Source: Hygrophila difformis
Lineage: Eukaryota; Streptophyta; Magnoliopsida; Lamiales; Acanthaceae
DNA length: 64,000 bases
Direction of reading: 5' to 3'
Assembly (NCBI GenBank): GCA_030278955.1
Contig: JAOANR010000013.1
Location: forward strand, 40,956,191 to 41,020,190
Part shown: positions 1-11,117 of the stretch, piece after piece
How positions within the stretch are numbered: position 1 is the first letter of the stretch
Layout: every line of letters begins with the position of its first letter
Notes under the pieces: model-generated
Seen by the model: the letters and a program-made list of their open reading frames with translations, nothing else
What the model was told of the DNA's origin: nothing
Databases searched by the model: none
Translations under genes and position numbers: made by a program

Positions 1-633
1 AAAGGCATCCAATATAATGTATGGTTGCCATTCTTGAACGTGACAAGAACTTAATAATGCAACTCATTGTTGTAATATCATTTCAATTGAATAATTAGTA
101 TCCTCCGGTGTCCGAAATTACTTTTATTATTATTATGACAATTTAATTATATAGTAAGAAAGAGCTAGATAAAAATATGATTTTACAGGGAATTTAAACT
201 TAAACCAAATTAAATTATGGTAAAAATGCATTAATCCTTTATTTTCTTTATTATAAATCAAAGGATTTCTTAGACTTTCATAAGGCATCTAATCCTTTAT
301 CTTTTTATCCTTATTAATACACTACCATTCATATCCATTTACAAGTTTCCTTTATGCTTTTTGATGCTGTTAAATTATAGTAATACTCTACTTTAGATTA
401 GGTTTTATGTATTTTCCTTCATCTGCCAAACATTTACAGGTTCAATGCTACCCAAATAATTCATTTTCCATTTCTTGGCTTCGGCGTTGCCAAAAAAAAA
501 AAAAAAAAATTCATTTTCTTGTGCCTACCAATTTATTATTATTATTAATTCATATTCATCACGTGTGATTATGTTTACCCACGCGTTTAGAGTATATGGT
601 TACATTTTCTTTGTTGCCATCATTTGAATAATA
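1..633. other. AT-rich intergenic DNA
   Basis: No coding exon, RNA gene or transposon end is visible here. The sequence is AT-rich with a short A-run near 493-509. A CACGTG E-box/G-box core lies near 560, but no nearby start codon gives it a context. Confidence 0.6.
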
Positions 634-635
634 TA

Positions 636-1117
636 CTCCATCCGTCCCGCGAAATTTGACACTTTTCTTGTGGGCACGGTAATTTAGGTAGTGGGGTTTA
701 GTAGTTAAAGTGGTATGAGTGTTTGTATTTAAGATTCTAATAAATTTTGATACTGGTTATTATTTAATTTTCACTTAATGTTATCGTAATGATGTAATTA
801 GAGAAAAATAATCAATTATGGTATTGTTAGAATCGTCTAATCGTGTAGTTTTAGAATATATATTTTATATAATTTTTATCTGTACCAATTTTGAAATATT
901 AAAAATTAAAGAAATACAAGGGACTTTGCGTAGAAAAGTAAAATTATATTGGAATTTGTGCATAATAGTAAAAGTGATTACTTTTAATAGGATTTGACAA
1001 TAACTAAAATTCTAATCAAACTTATATTAATTTAATTTATCTAAAAATAGAAAGGTGTCAAACTTTGTGGGACATCCAAAAAAGGAATTAGTGTCAGACT
1101 TCGTGGGATGGAGGGAG
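636..1117. mobile_element. Stowaway-like MITE (long variant)
   Basis: The ends read CTCCATCCGTCCC and its inverse GGGATGGAGGGAG, each flanked by a TA target duplication (634-635 and 1118-1119). The interior carries the element family core (a TAGAATCGTCTAATCGTGTAG-type stretch near 828-850) found in most copies in this window. At about 480 bp it is longer than the usual 260 bp. Confidence 0.8.
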
Positions 1118-1544
1118 TAAGTTTTTTACAAAATACTTATTTAGTAAAAGAAAAAAAAACATTTTTGTCGAATAATATTGCTTCTATAAGCAATAGAGTC
1201 ATAAACAAAATTAAAAATTTTCTTCTTCGTAGCTTATATTGTTATAGTATACCCGAATATTACAAATCATTTTAAAATTATTACTTATAAAAATATAGTA
1301 TATTGTTTTTCGTTTTGCAATATATGCACGTTTAAGATCACTATTATCATAATGAATACTTTTATCTTTAAAGACTTGGCTATGCCAAACCTAATCCCTT
1401 TTTTTTTCATATAAGTAGAAAAATCCATATAGATTAGCTAGGCCTATCTATAAATAATATTGTGTACCATTTTATACGCATGCTTTCAATTTCAAAGTCC
1501 ATATATAATAAAACTCCAATAAGCAGTCAATTTGAAGCTACCAA
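1118..1544. other. AT-rich intergenic DNA
   Basis: Nothing recognisable apart from A/T-rich sequence; no splice-supported ORF. Confidence 0.5.
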
Positions 1545-1552
1545 ATTAAAAC

Positions 1553-1771
1553 TAGGGATGGCAATGGGTCGGGTCTGGGTCGGTTCCGCCAAGACCCAAG
1601 ACCCGACCTAGGGCTCGGGTTCGGTTCGGTTCCGGGTTTGACCCGGATCCATTGCCATCCTTAGGGATGGCAACGGGTCGGTTCTGGGTCCATTTTGTAA
1701 GACCCAAGACCCGACCCAAGCTCGGATCTTTCTCGGTTATTGGTTCTGACCCGGACCCATTGCCATCCCTA
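1553..1771. mobile_element. hAT-like MITE, double copy (GGGTCGG family)
   Basis: The element begins TAGGGATGGCAA and ends TTGCCATCCCTA, with a perfect 8-bp target duplication ATTAAAAC (1545-1552 and 1772-1779), as expected for hAT elements. A back-to-back internal pair of ends near 1650-1675 shows that two units are fused head to tail. The body is rich in GACCCGACC/GGGTCGG. The only ORF is a translation of these repeats. Confidence 0.85.
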
Positions 1772-1779
1772 ATTAAAAC

Positions 1780-1831
1780 CATTTCAGCTACCGAGTTAAA
1801 AACTTTTCATTCCCTTGGAATATAACCAAAA

Positions 1832-1862
<31 letters not shown>

Positions 1863-2180
1863 GAAAGAAACACGCCCACTTCGAACTTTAATTAGAACAC
1901 GTGCATAATATATATACAGACATGCGAAACGACAGTGGCCACAGCAAAAACATCCATTCAAAAAAACCAGTCAACAGGAAGATTCCTCACTCCAACTTGA
2001 ACTGCAGCCACCGACAAAAGCGTGTAATAGTGAAAGTGCGACTTTAGGACTGTAATATCAATACCCAATTATAAAAAAAAAATAAAAAGAAAAAGAAAAA
2101 TATCCAGACGACGACTCCACTCCAATACTAAAAACGTGCTTTAATATTTCACAAAAGCCGAACACGTTTCCTCGGGAATA
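1780..2180. other. Downstream flank of JAZ10
   Basis: Lies beyond the stop codon of the minus-strand JAZ10 gene and should contain its 3' UTR. It has A-rich runs at 1829-1850 and 2071-2100. No other gene is visible. Confidence 0.5.
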
Positions 2181-3289
2181 TTAGGTGCGGAAGTGGTAAG
2201 GGGAGAACACAGTCAACCTGCAGATTAAAAATTTCAAATTTTAATAATTATTGTTTACATTTGAATTAAGAACTGTTTTTAGGGTAACAAAAGTGTTTGG
2301 TAATGAAACGTAATTAACAAAGTTAATTTTACCCCAGATGAAAGCAAGGAATTTGATACCAACCTTTCCTTACGCTTCTCCAAAAACCTCGAGAGAGAGT
2401 TTTTCCTGGTTATAGGCAAATCTGCACACGTTAAAAATTAAAATAAAATATAATAATTTTAAACAAAAAAATAACTCAAGGCTTAAAAAAAGAAAAAAAA
2501 GAGAAGAGAATTAATTAATATATTAAAAGGGGTGAAGCGAAACAAATTTATTACCTTCGTTCAGTGATTCAAGCAGATTTTCTTTGACACACAGAGTGGA
2601 TGATTCAGTGTTCTGCTCACGCTTGGAATTCATTTCCTTTGCAGCTTTGAGAATATCTTGTGCCTATCGACAGCCGTATGTAAGAATAAGGATGTGATTT
2701 TATGTAACGAATCGAAAGAAAAGAAAATTTATTACACGAACAAACCTTGTCTGCAGGCATGTCAAATACAGCGACCATTCCATTGTAGAAAATGGTCATG
2801 GGAGCAGTTTCAGCCTTCTTTTCATACCCACAGCTCAGCCTAAACACAACAAACCAAATATTCTAAAAATTAACAAACTCAGAAGAAAAAAAAAAAAAAA
2901 AAAAACTAGAAAGATTTTTATTTTACATTATGAGGAAAAATAGTATAAAAGAAAATACCTAAGAGTGGAATCACAGGCTGCTGGTAAAACGGGTTCTCTT
3001 TTCTGAGCTTCATTTTGAATCACACTTTTTATGATTTCCGGGTTAATCTTTGATATCACACCTTGTATGTCTGCAAATATAATCCACCCCAAAAAAAAAA
3101 AATAACAAAAAAGACTATCAGGAAATATGATAAATACATTTATTTTTTAAAAAAAAAAAAAGAAAAAAGGAATAAACCTCGAAAGCTTCTTCCGCGCTGT
3201 AAAATGGGACGCTTTGGGGTGTTTGAAGGGAAGTCATTATTAGAGGGATTCTCCAAGCAGAAAAAATCATGTTGAACTGATCCAGCCAT
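2181..3289 (-). CDS. JAZ10: JAZ10-type jasmonate ZIM-domain repressor (TIFY9-like), six exons
   Basis: Exons (minus): 3178-3289, 2959-3070, 2746-2839, 2555-2663, 2364-2421, 2181-2217; 173 aa. JAZ proteins repress MYC-type factors in the nucleus and are degraded after COI1 binding when jasmonoyl-isoleucine is present. Seen: an N-terminal RGRSFRDIQG...ISKINPEIIKS block (about residues 32-52), matching the extra MYC-binding region of AtJAZ10; the ZIM/TIFY motif PMTIFYNG (88-95), which recruits NINJA; and a Jas motif from DLPITRK (143-149) through SLSRFLEKRKER to FSPY (166-169). All introns are GT-AG and keep frame. The last intron (2218-2363) splits the Jas motif before its final PY part. Its donor (AAAG/GTTGGT) is weak. 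Retaining it gives an open frame to a stop at 2279-2281 and loses PY, as in Arabidopsis JAZ10.3. The JAZ10 assignment rests on the N-terminal block and short length. Confidence 0.93.
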
Positions 3290-3390
3290 GGCTGATCGGT
3301 GCTTTTGGGGAGAAATTTAATGTAATTGAATTTGTGGGATGGGAAGAAATGGGAATGGGGTTTAGATATGGATGCTTGTGGATAGATATA

Positions 3391-3399
3391 TATTTATAG
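3391..3399 (-). promoter_or_regulatory. Likely TATA box of JAZ10
   Basis: On the minus strand this reads CTATAAATA, about 100 bases upstream of the JAZ10 start codon. That is a normal TATA-to-ATG distance with a short leader. Confidence 0.6.
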
Positions 3400-4070
3400 G
3401 GAAAGATGCTAACTTAGAGACACTGTTTGTGGGGTAAGTTAGGCACAAGACTGATTTTTTGAATGCCAAGAATGTGTTTTTAGATTATTTAAATTTAAAT
3501 GTTAATAATTCTAGCTACTTTAGTTCGCTGTAGAGGAGGAGTCATGCAGTCAACTAATATTTTACTAGCATTAAAGAAAATGTGAAGATGGAGCTAGATG
3601 GTGGTTTAGAAGAAGAGGGTTTGAATTTTTGGATTATTTGGATTTAAATTAAATATAGCCACATGTGTAAAAGGAAAAGTAATACAGTGATATTGGAAAT
3701 TTGCATTTACATAAATAAAAATGTTTTATTTTTAATATTTTTAATAAGATAATATTATATATTACTTCTTCTATCATTAATAGATTTTTTTAAAAAAAAT
3801 AAAAAATTAAAATTAGAGATTATGAAGCTTTATTCATTTAATTAGTATATATAATAATCATGCATTTGAATCCTCATCTCCTATATCAATTATATACAGT
3901 ATGAAATATTACCCACCTGGTCATCACCTAAAAAAACTTATAAAATATTTCCTAGCATTTGTTAAGCAAAAGAAAAGTATATGTATATAAAATGGGTAAA
4001 TCAAATCAAAACTCGAAAGAGTTTTATTTTTTTTTTAAATGAATTATTTTGATTTTAGTTTGTGAACCGA
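3400..4070. other. JAZ10 upstream region
   Basis: AT-rich DNA upstream of JAZ10 with no ORF of note. A CACGTG G-box, the core bound by MYC-type factors, lies further upstream at 4591-4596. Whether it acts on JAZ10 1.3 kb away is not shown. Confidence 0.45.
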
Positions 4071-4086
4071 ATAGCCCTTATCATTA

Positions 4087-4208
4087 GGTTAGGCTTCGAT
4101 TTCTCATCCGGTCCTCTATCCCTTCTCTTTTATCCCTTTATAATTTGTATGACATGGGCTCCCACCAACCTTTCCTAACTTGTAGTATATGTTGTTCAGC
4201 AAAAAAAA
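4087..4208 (+). mobile_element. 5'-truncated SINE
   Basis: The 3' part matches the other SINEs here (TTTATAATTTGTATGACATGG near 4136-4156, then an A-run). Flanks are a 15/16 direct repeat, ATAGCCCTTATCATTA at 4071-4086 and ATAGCTCTTATCATTA at 4209-4224, typical of target-primed insertion. Confidence 0.8.
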
Positions 4209-4249
4209 ATAGCTCTTATCATTATAAACGTTTGAGAATTATGGTTCAT

Positions 4250-4345
4250 TTTATTTTTTATTACGTTTTTAGGTGAATAACAGGATATCCTCATACTACA
4301 TTAGACCCAAGACTAATCCTCGAGATCTGTAAAGGAAATTAATTG
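4250..4345 (-). mobile_element. SINE fragment
   Basis: Resembles the poly-T end of the SINE at 5399-5572 (TTTTTAGGTGAATA..., AAGACTAATCCTCGAG). Only the 3' portion survives. Confidence 0.5.
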
Positions 4346-4671
4346 CTTTAATTATCATCATATATTTAGATCAAGATATAGTTTGCACAATTGTAGTATA
4401 ATAAATTAAAGTACTGCTCTGTCTAATTTGGACTGAGTCAGACAAAGGTCACACATACATTTATTTGACAACAAATTTCTTCATAACAAATTTAAACATG
4501 TTCGTAACCATATATAGAGTCAAGTCTTAATTAAACCCAATATTACATTATTAGATATAAGGGAATTTAAAATATTAACTTCAATTGAACCACGTGTATT
4601 ATGATGCACAAATGCAGAATATGAAATTATATTCTTCCACTGTCTTTTCTTTTCTTTCATAATAATAAGTA

Positions 4672-4930
4672 CTTCATTCGTTTTTATATAGTTGTAACAT
4701 TTGCATAGTTGTTACTATTGATTGAGTAAATTTGATTCAAATTTTTAACACAGTTATACAAGATAAAACATAGTCAAGTGGGATCTTGTTAGATTCGTCT
4801 AATCGTGTAGTTTTAGAATATTAAACTTTTATAATTTTTACTTTTACATAATTTGAGATATTAAATGTTAAAAATATACATTGGATAACGTGAAATGTAG
4901 GAATGTTACAATTTTTAAAAACGGAGGGAG
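4672..4930. mobile_element. Stowaway-like MITE
   Basis: Bounded by TA (4670-4671, 4931-4932); ends CTTCATTCGTTTTT and AAAAACGGAGGGAG. It keeps the family core with TTAGATTCGTCTAATCGTG. Confidence 0.8.
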
Positions 4931-4932
4931 TA

Positions 4933-5398
4933 TAATAATAGAGGCAATTACAATTGCATATGGGATTGTACCACGCAACACAGTACTTACCACTTCAATT
5001 GTGCCAAAAACCATATAATTATTCAAATGTAATGATTAATAAGGCTCATTATGCAAGTACATACAAAACCTTCCAATTGTAAAAATAAAAATAAAAATGG
5101 TGGCACACACACATACAAAAACTGGTCCCTTATATCTTTGTAGTAAGTCAACTATATATAAATAGAAACTCATAAAAATACATAATAAAATTTATATTGT
5201 AATAGCAGCACATCACTTTTTTTAAAATAAAATTTGAAGTTTTATTTGTCATTGGCTGAATAGTCAATTCAGCTGGGAAATAGGTGGTGGAAGCCCATAA
5301 ACTATAAAGGAACAAATGGTAGAAATATGGTCTGGTGGAAAATCGAACCCTAAACCTAAATGTTGGAAGGGGGAATTTACCAATTTGACGTTTTAAAC
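4933..5398. other. Intergenic DNA
   Basis: AT-rich, with a short TATATA stretch near 5153-5160. No gene or element ends were recognised. Confidence 0.45.
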
Positions 5399-5572
5399 TT
5401 TTTTTTAGGTGAATACAATGGTTTCCTTATGTCTCATTGGACTCAAGACTAATCCCTCGAGGATCGGGTGGGCATTGAAGGATTGTCTATCCCAAAGTAA
5501 AATTCTTCATAGACAAAGACTCGAACCCAAGAGTTTTGCTTAAGCTACCAGGACCGGATACCACTCAGAGCA
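5399..5572 (-). mobile_element. tRNA-derived SINE, minus strand
   Basis: Read on the minus strand it has an A-box-like TGGTAGCTTAAGC, a B-box-like GGTTCGAGTC and a terminal A-run (the T-run at 5399-5406). This is a Pol III promoter followed by an oligo-A tail. Target duplications were not resolved. Confidence 0.6.
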
Positions 5573-5611
5573 TCTGTGTGTGTTCATTTGAAGTTTTAAA
5601 CTTGTGTTGTC

Positions 5612-5614
<3 letters not shown>

Positions 5615-5649
<35 letters not shown>

Positions 5650-5651
5650 TT
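5615..5651. repeat. (ATT)n microsatellite
   Basis: An uninterrupted run of about eleven TTA/ATT units. It produces a false poly-isoleucine ORF on the minus strand. Confidence 0.9.
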
Positions 5652-5796
5652 GTGAGTGGAGATCGAGTGGGGCATATGAATATCCTGTGTACACATGTAT
5701 AATGTGGAGGTGGATTTGTAAATTGGGGCAGAGAGCATAGTACTGAAGCACACGAGAGAAACGAGATACAATAATAATTACTACTACTACTTTGAT

Positions 5797-6331
5797 CTAT
5801 AGTTGTTAAGATCCCGATCCTGATCTTAGTATCTTACGATTTTACGATCACACCTCTCTAAAACGATCCCGATCCTTGTAGGATCTTAAAATTCGTAAGA
5901 TCCCGATCCTGATAGTAGAATGTTACGATCTTATGGTCATACTCCCTCAAACGCTTCTACGATCTTACGATCTTACCTTCTTAAACGCATAAAATTTTTC
6001 TAGTATTTTATAATTTGGGATCAAAATAACTTGTTTATTTTAATTTTAAACTTAAGAGCTTGTATTCCTTATGTATGATGTGTAAAAAAACATAATATGT
6101 ATGTATGTGGAAATATTTTATGTTTAATTGTAATATTTTTATACTGTATTGTATTAATTAACTTACAAGATTCATAAACACACAAAATAATGCTTTTACT
6201 TGTTAGTATGCATAATTGAATTTATCCATTATTGCAATTTCATAAGATCTTAGGATCCCGATTCGATCCTACGATCCCGATTTTGCAAAGAGAAAAACGA
6301 TCCCATATAGGATCCCGATCTTAACAACCTT
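5797..6331. mobile_element. Non-autonomous DNA element rich in GATCCCGATC
   Basis: Inverted ends GTTGTTAAGATCCCGATCC (5797) and GGATCCCGATCTTAACAAC (ending about 6331). Subterminal regions are packed with GATCC/ACGATC palindromes around an AT-rich centre. I could not define a target duplication, so the superfamily is open (hAT is possible). Confidence 0.65.
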
Positions 6332-7462
6332 GCTTTGACCATCTTATTGCAGTACAACTACTCCTATTCCTATAAGTGTTTCTGTTTTTTCAACACGCAT
6401 TAAATATTGATGGGAGCAGTGGTTGGGCGTAATTTCAGTATATATAAGTATGTACTAGAAGCAATTGAAATTTCACGTGCTTCTTTACTGTTGGGGCAGA
6501 TCGAATATGTAGTAAGTAGTATAGTGTAATAATAATGTAAAGATCTTCTTGTTGGCTTCTTGCTGTAGAAGATAGTATACTATAAGTCTATACTCCTACT
6601 TCACTTATGTACTTTTACTGAAAATGAATTAAACTGCTTCATTAGGTAGAGGTGGTTGGGGGCAGTAGTTTTCAATTGTACAGTAGTATATATGTATGAG
6701 CAGCTAAAAACATGTTGAAAACATGTGACCTGAAATTGGATGCCTAAATACCTTTTTCTTAAACGGAGCAAGTTTAATTATATTTCCCTATGATTATGTT
6801 CCCCCCCAAAATCAAAACTTTATCAAAAAGGCATCTACGGAGCATATGAAACCCAGATTTATGTGGAACTTATATGTGTTCAACCATAGATAAGATGTTA
6901 CTACTATCTATAAAATTAATTGGCAATCTGTGGCTTATAATCCATATCAACCGATAGATGAATCCCAACCGTTAATCGATGTGGGACAATTCAATATACG
7001 GGTGTATTGAGCCACACAAAGAATGTTGTCCATATGCACAATTAGAGGCACGTAATACCAATTAAATTGATGGAATTCCTATTTTTAAGGTAGTTCTTTT
7101 CTTAAAAAAAAAATTGAATTGATTTAGTTTGCTGCAAAGTACTTAATATTTGTGGTGACACCAATATAATCAATCCCAGCCTAATTATTCTCAATATATT
7201 TTGTGTTGTGACTACTATCATTAATTTCAACCTAGCTAGCTTCTATCACTTTTTGTGACACCGTTAACAAAATTTTCTGGAACTGCACACAATGTCATAT
7301 GCATTACATTTTCTCAAATGATCCTATGCCAAAGCTTAGTGCGTTTTTATGCAATGCATCCTGCATAGGTCAACAAGAAATCGTCAACAAACTTGGAAAG
7401 TCATCGCAAATTAATTGATGGACAAGCGAGCTAGTAGTATATATATATATATATATATCTTT
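6332..7462. other. Intergenic DNA with a (TA)n tract
   Basis: No coding exon recognised. Near 6940-7000 there is a stretch containing GATGTGGGACAATTCAA, a phrase common in plant repeats. A (TA)n run lies at 7438-7458, against the next MITE. Confidence 0.45.
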
Positions 7463-7581
7463 GGGGTTGTTTGGAAGACAACATATTGACCAGCATATAG
7501 CATATTGGAAGTGCATATTGTCTCACAGTTCTCTCCGAATCTGCTATCTGCTAACGGATCCGCTGACTCCCAAACATCCCC
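7463..7581. mobile_element. Small MITE with GGGGTTGTTTGG ends
   Basis: A 119-bp unit with inverted ends GGGGTTGTTTGG and CCAAACATCCCC. It is related to the unit at about 36998-37096, sharing GAATCTGCTA and CCAAACATCCCC. The end type resembles Tourist/Harbinger MITEs. Confidence 0.6.
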
Positions 7582-7952
7582 AAAAACCTATTTGTTGAAC
7601 ATGTCGAGAGTTGTATGTTTGCATCCAAAAATTCCCATAATCCATATGGAATTATGCAAAATGAGTTGAACAATAATAATCAGCATATGGAATTTTGAGA
7701 AAGACGAAGAGACACGACTGCCCATTGTCGTTTAATATAATGATATAAGCTGAAAATACCCGAGGACTATTTCAAACTGTACCCTGCAAAAAAAAGTTAC
7801 TACTATAGAAGTATGTATGAATTTTAGGCATTAATCCTTTATTTTCCTTATAGCTTGTCGTAATATCAACAAAAAAACTGTAGAAATGCAGGCTGCTAGT
7901 GCTACCAGACACGACACCTTGTTCGGCAGCTGGTGCAACTCTTAACAAAATA

Positions 7953-8230
7953 CTCCCTCGTCCCGGTAATAATATCTCATAACCTTTGGACACGGTATTT
8001 TAGGTAGAATGGATTATTGTGTTAAAGTATAGTAATTAATTAATATGATGTTTATTTGAATTGAGAAAAAATGAAGTAATTAGTTTTTTTTTTGGAAGAG
8101 CAAGTAATTAGTTGATGTGATGTTTTAGTTGATATTAATAAAGTAAAATTTTTCCATAAAGGAAAATCTGATAATCATAATGGGACAGACTAAAAAGGAA
8201 ATTGGGACACAAATAGTGGGATGGAGGGGG
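7953..8230. mobile_element. Stowaway-like MITE
   Basis: TA-flanked (7951-7952, 8231-8232); ends CTCCCTCGTCCCGG and GGGATGGAGGGGG. The interior has diverged from the common core. Confidence 0.75.
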
Positions 8231-8337
8231 TAGTACATACTACATACACATTGTTCCTAGCTAGCCAACATAAGTATATGAAAAAGTAAATGATGAGTAT
8301 TATTAGTATTTTCTAGTATTTAAATCAAATTATTGTA

Positions 8338-8560
8338 CTTCCGTTCCTTTTTAGTTGTCCTTTTAGAAATAAAAAAGTATTTCAAAATAGTGTGGTCACT
8401 TTTTATATTTATATTATATTTTTCCAATATTACCATTATCATTTTATAAATATTACTTCTAGAATATTATGTAATTTCTCTCTACTTCAATTTTACTTTT
8501 TTATAGAATAGGGGTAAAAATGAAAAATTAACCAATAATAATGATATTTCTTAATATGTG
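8338..8560. mobile_element. Decayed MITE, CTTCCGTTCCTTTTTAGTTG type
   Basis: The left end matches the complete copies at 20079-20318 and 49350-49595 (CGTTCCTTTTTAGTTGTC). The right end is not recognisable, so the end coordinate is approximate. Confidence 0.5.
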
Positions 8561-9079
8561 TGATTTTTGCTAAAACATCCTCTATTAATTAACAGACTAA
8601 GTAGCATAAACTAATGCATGCAGCAGCTCATTCTGACCTCATAGTAATAATAAGTACTAGTAAGATGCAATTATTAAAGTCAGCATATGCATATCTAGAA
8701 GAATTTTGGTTTTTAAATTCGAAAAATATGATCCATATCTCATTTAGTAGTCACGACGACTCATAATCTCTTGACTATTTGTGTGATGCGGTTGTGAGTA
8801 TGTAGTGATCTCCATCACCCTCTTTTCTAGAAGAAACACAAATGATATTTCCAATTACATATACTCTATATGACAAACAAAACAAAAGTATAATTGCTCA
8901 ATTGAACAGTGCAGTATATTTCATACATACATACATACATAAAAAAAAGTGGAAAAATTAGTAGAGAAAATCCATCATCATGCACGATTCAAAAAAGTCG
9001 TCTGTCTCCAGCTGCAGGTCAAGTGACGACGACGGCCTAATTGTCTCGTACGTCCTCTAGGCTGTATGCTTACAACTAA
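8561..9079. other. Intergenic DNA
   Basis: Nothing coding. A short (CATA)n tract lies at about 8921-8940. Confidence 0.45.
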
Positions 9080-9523
9080 GGGCCCGTTTGGATTGTATTT
9101 TGAGAAAAACAGAAGCCAAAAGCAGAAGCAGAAGTGAAAGCCAAAAGTAGAAGCAGATAACTTTTGTGTTGGGATAGAATATTTGAAAAGCTGTTTTTTT
9201 TCAAAAGTGTGTTTGGATGTGTAAAAGTGAAAAGTACTTTTGAAATGTATAAATTACCAAAAAGGACATGCTACTTATTATGATAATAAGATATTATAAT
9301 GTAATTTATTTTAAGTAATGAGGGTATTCATGGTTTTGCACATTTTACGAAGTGTTTTTGGCTTCTGCTTTTCGGAGAAGCATCCCAGAAGCACTTTTGC
9401 AGCTTTTCGAGGTGCTTCTGCTTTTTTAAAAAAGTCAAACCAAATGTTTCTTTTTTCCCAAAAGTATTTTTGGCAGAAGCAAAAGCTAAAAGCACTTTGG
9501 TAGAAGCCAATCCAAACACCCTC
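9080..9523. mobile_element. Tourist-like (PIF/Harbinger) MITE
   Basis: Ends GGGCCCGTTTGGATTG and CAATCCAAACACCCTC, flanked by a TAA 3-bp target duplication (9077-9079, 9524-9526), the PIF/Harbinger signature. The body is rich in AGAAGC/GCTTCT. The overlapping ORFs on both strands are translations of these repeats. Confidence 0.85.
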
Positions 9524-9579
9524 TAATTCAACAAGGGAATTAAGTCTTAAATAATAATCCAAAATAGAGTATTTAGACC

Positions 9580-9745
9580 ATGTTCTCTTCACCTGAAATA
9601 AGATATTCTGATCTGAATTTTATAAGATCTGATTTGGTATGGTCTGAATATTTCTGGTCTGATCTGATTACAATTATATATATAGAATGTAGTCTGATCT
9701 GATCTGGTCTAAATGAGTCTAGTCCGATCTGATTTGATTTTAAAA
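9580..9745. repeat. TCTGATCTGAT-rich degenerate repeat
   Basis: TCTGATCTGA/TGGTCTGAT motifs recur about every 10-25 bases over roughly 150 bp. It is probably a subterminal region of a decayed DNA element, but no ends are visible. Confidence 0.5.
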
Positions 9746-9791
9746 AGAATAAGTAATAAGTTGTAAAAATAAGTTAAGGTAGTGTAGTATA

Positions 9792-10011
9792 CTCCCTCCG
9801 TTCTTTTTTATCATTACCCTTTGCATAGTAGATATTATTCATTAAGTAACTTTGATTCAATTTTTCAGCACAGTTATATAAGATAAATCATAGTCAAATA
9901 AGATGTTGGATTCGGTTAATCACGTAGTTTTAGAATATCAAACTTTTATAATTTTTACTTATATATAATATGAGATATTAATGATTGAAACTTATTTAAA
10001 AACGGAGGGAG
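9792..10011. mobile_element. Stowaway-like MITE
   Basis: TA at 9790-9791 and 10012-10013; ends CTCCCTCCGTTCTTTTTT and AAAACGGAGGGAG. Contains the TCACGTAGTTTTAGAATAT core. Confidence 0.85.
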
Positions 10012-10013
10012 TA

Positions 10014-10664
10014 TTCATTTACTTATATTTATTAGAGTATGAATTGCTCTTGTGCGAGGATAAAAGTCATTGAACAATTCTTCGGTCCTGTATTCTGTGT
10101 CCTGTCTTATCTGCCACTTGTACTACTCTTTTTTTCACGTGATTTTTTACTACTACTAGAGTACTACTAATAGTAGTAAGTAGTATCCTTACTACTGTTA
10201 CTGATCTAGACTGTGATTCTATATGTAGTAGTAGTAGTAATTGTTTTACCCAACCTCCCAACCTACTTTTAATTTCCATTTATTACCGGAAAATAGAATG
10301 TCACAATTCTTGAAAATAGAGACCTTATCCAAACCGGTCCGTTTAATGTCTTAAATTTTAATCTATTAAGAAATATATGTATGATGTACTACTACTATGT
10401 TAGTACAATTTTTATAATATTTATTTTTTTCAGTTTTTGTGAATTTATTAAACACGTCTAGACATTTAAATTATGCAATTAAATCAAACTCCATCAGAAT
10501 ATTCAAGATATCTCGACAAGAAAATAGGTATTCTAGAAGAATGCATGTTATGTGTATGTATGATGCACATTACTTTGAAAGGGCTGAATGGCTGAATGTT
10601 TGGGGCCAAACCCTATTTAATGGATTGGGCCATAATCTATAGTATACTTTATTGTGGGCTCCCC
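10014..10664. other. Intergenic DNA left of the large MULE
   Basis: No gene seen. There are TAG/TAC trinucleotide-rich tracts near 10145-10190 and 10220-10235. A short ORF at 10439-10642 has no recognisable domain. Confidence 0.45.
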
Positions 10665-10817
10665 TTTATTAAAGTGAAAACTAAAGCCCAGACCCTACTC
10701 CCCTAACTTCCTTATAGTCTAAGCCCCACATTTTAAACTCTTAGATTTTAGACCCTGCCAATTAAGAAAGTTAAACCACCCAACTTAATTAAGACTAAAA
10801 AGTGTGAAAATACCCAA

Positions 10818-11021
10818 TTGCCCTCAAATGGAGAAAATACTCAAATACCCCCAAAAGCCCTAAACTCCCTCCAACGTCTTTCCCCCTCCCCCAATCACCA
10901 GATCAGTTCGTTCGAGCATCCCTTCTCCCGCAAGGTGGGAGGTCGACGGAGAAGACATAGCATGGCTGAATTTTGGAAGGCAAACGAGTTGGACGACGTC
11001 GACGGAGAAAACATTATAAGG
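10818..11021 (+). CDS. Possible first exon near the left end of the MULE
   Basis: Just inside the left inverted repeat there is an ATG at 10962 reading MAEFWKANELDDVDGENI, followed by a donor-like AAG/GTGAGA at about 11020. A longer frame opens at 10818. No downstream exon was recognised and the hAT-like MITE follows at 11118. It mirrors the minus-strand gene whose first exon lies just inside the right end. It may be a broken element-encoded gene. Confidence 0.3.
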
Positions 11022-11117
11022 TGAGAACAAGAAAAATAAGAAAGATGGGGTTTATTTGTATGAAATTTATCTCTTATTGTTGAAGAGGAAAATAACCTCT
11101 GCAATGGCAACAATAGT

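Noticed and set aside
2279..2363. Unspliced C-terminus of JAZ10 as the main product
   Set aside because: It lacks the PY of the Jas motif, whereas splicing to 2217 restores FSPY in frame; retained only as a probable alternative form.
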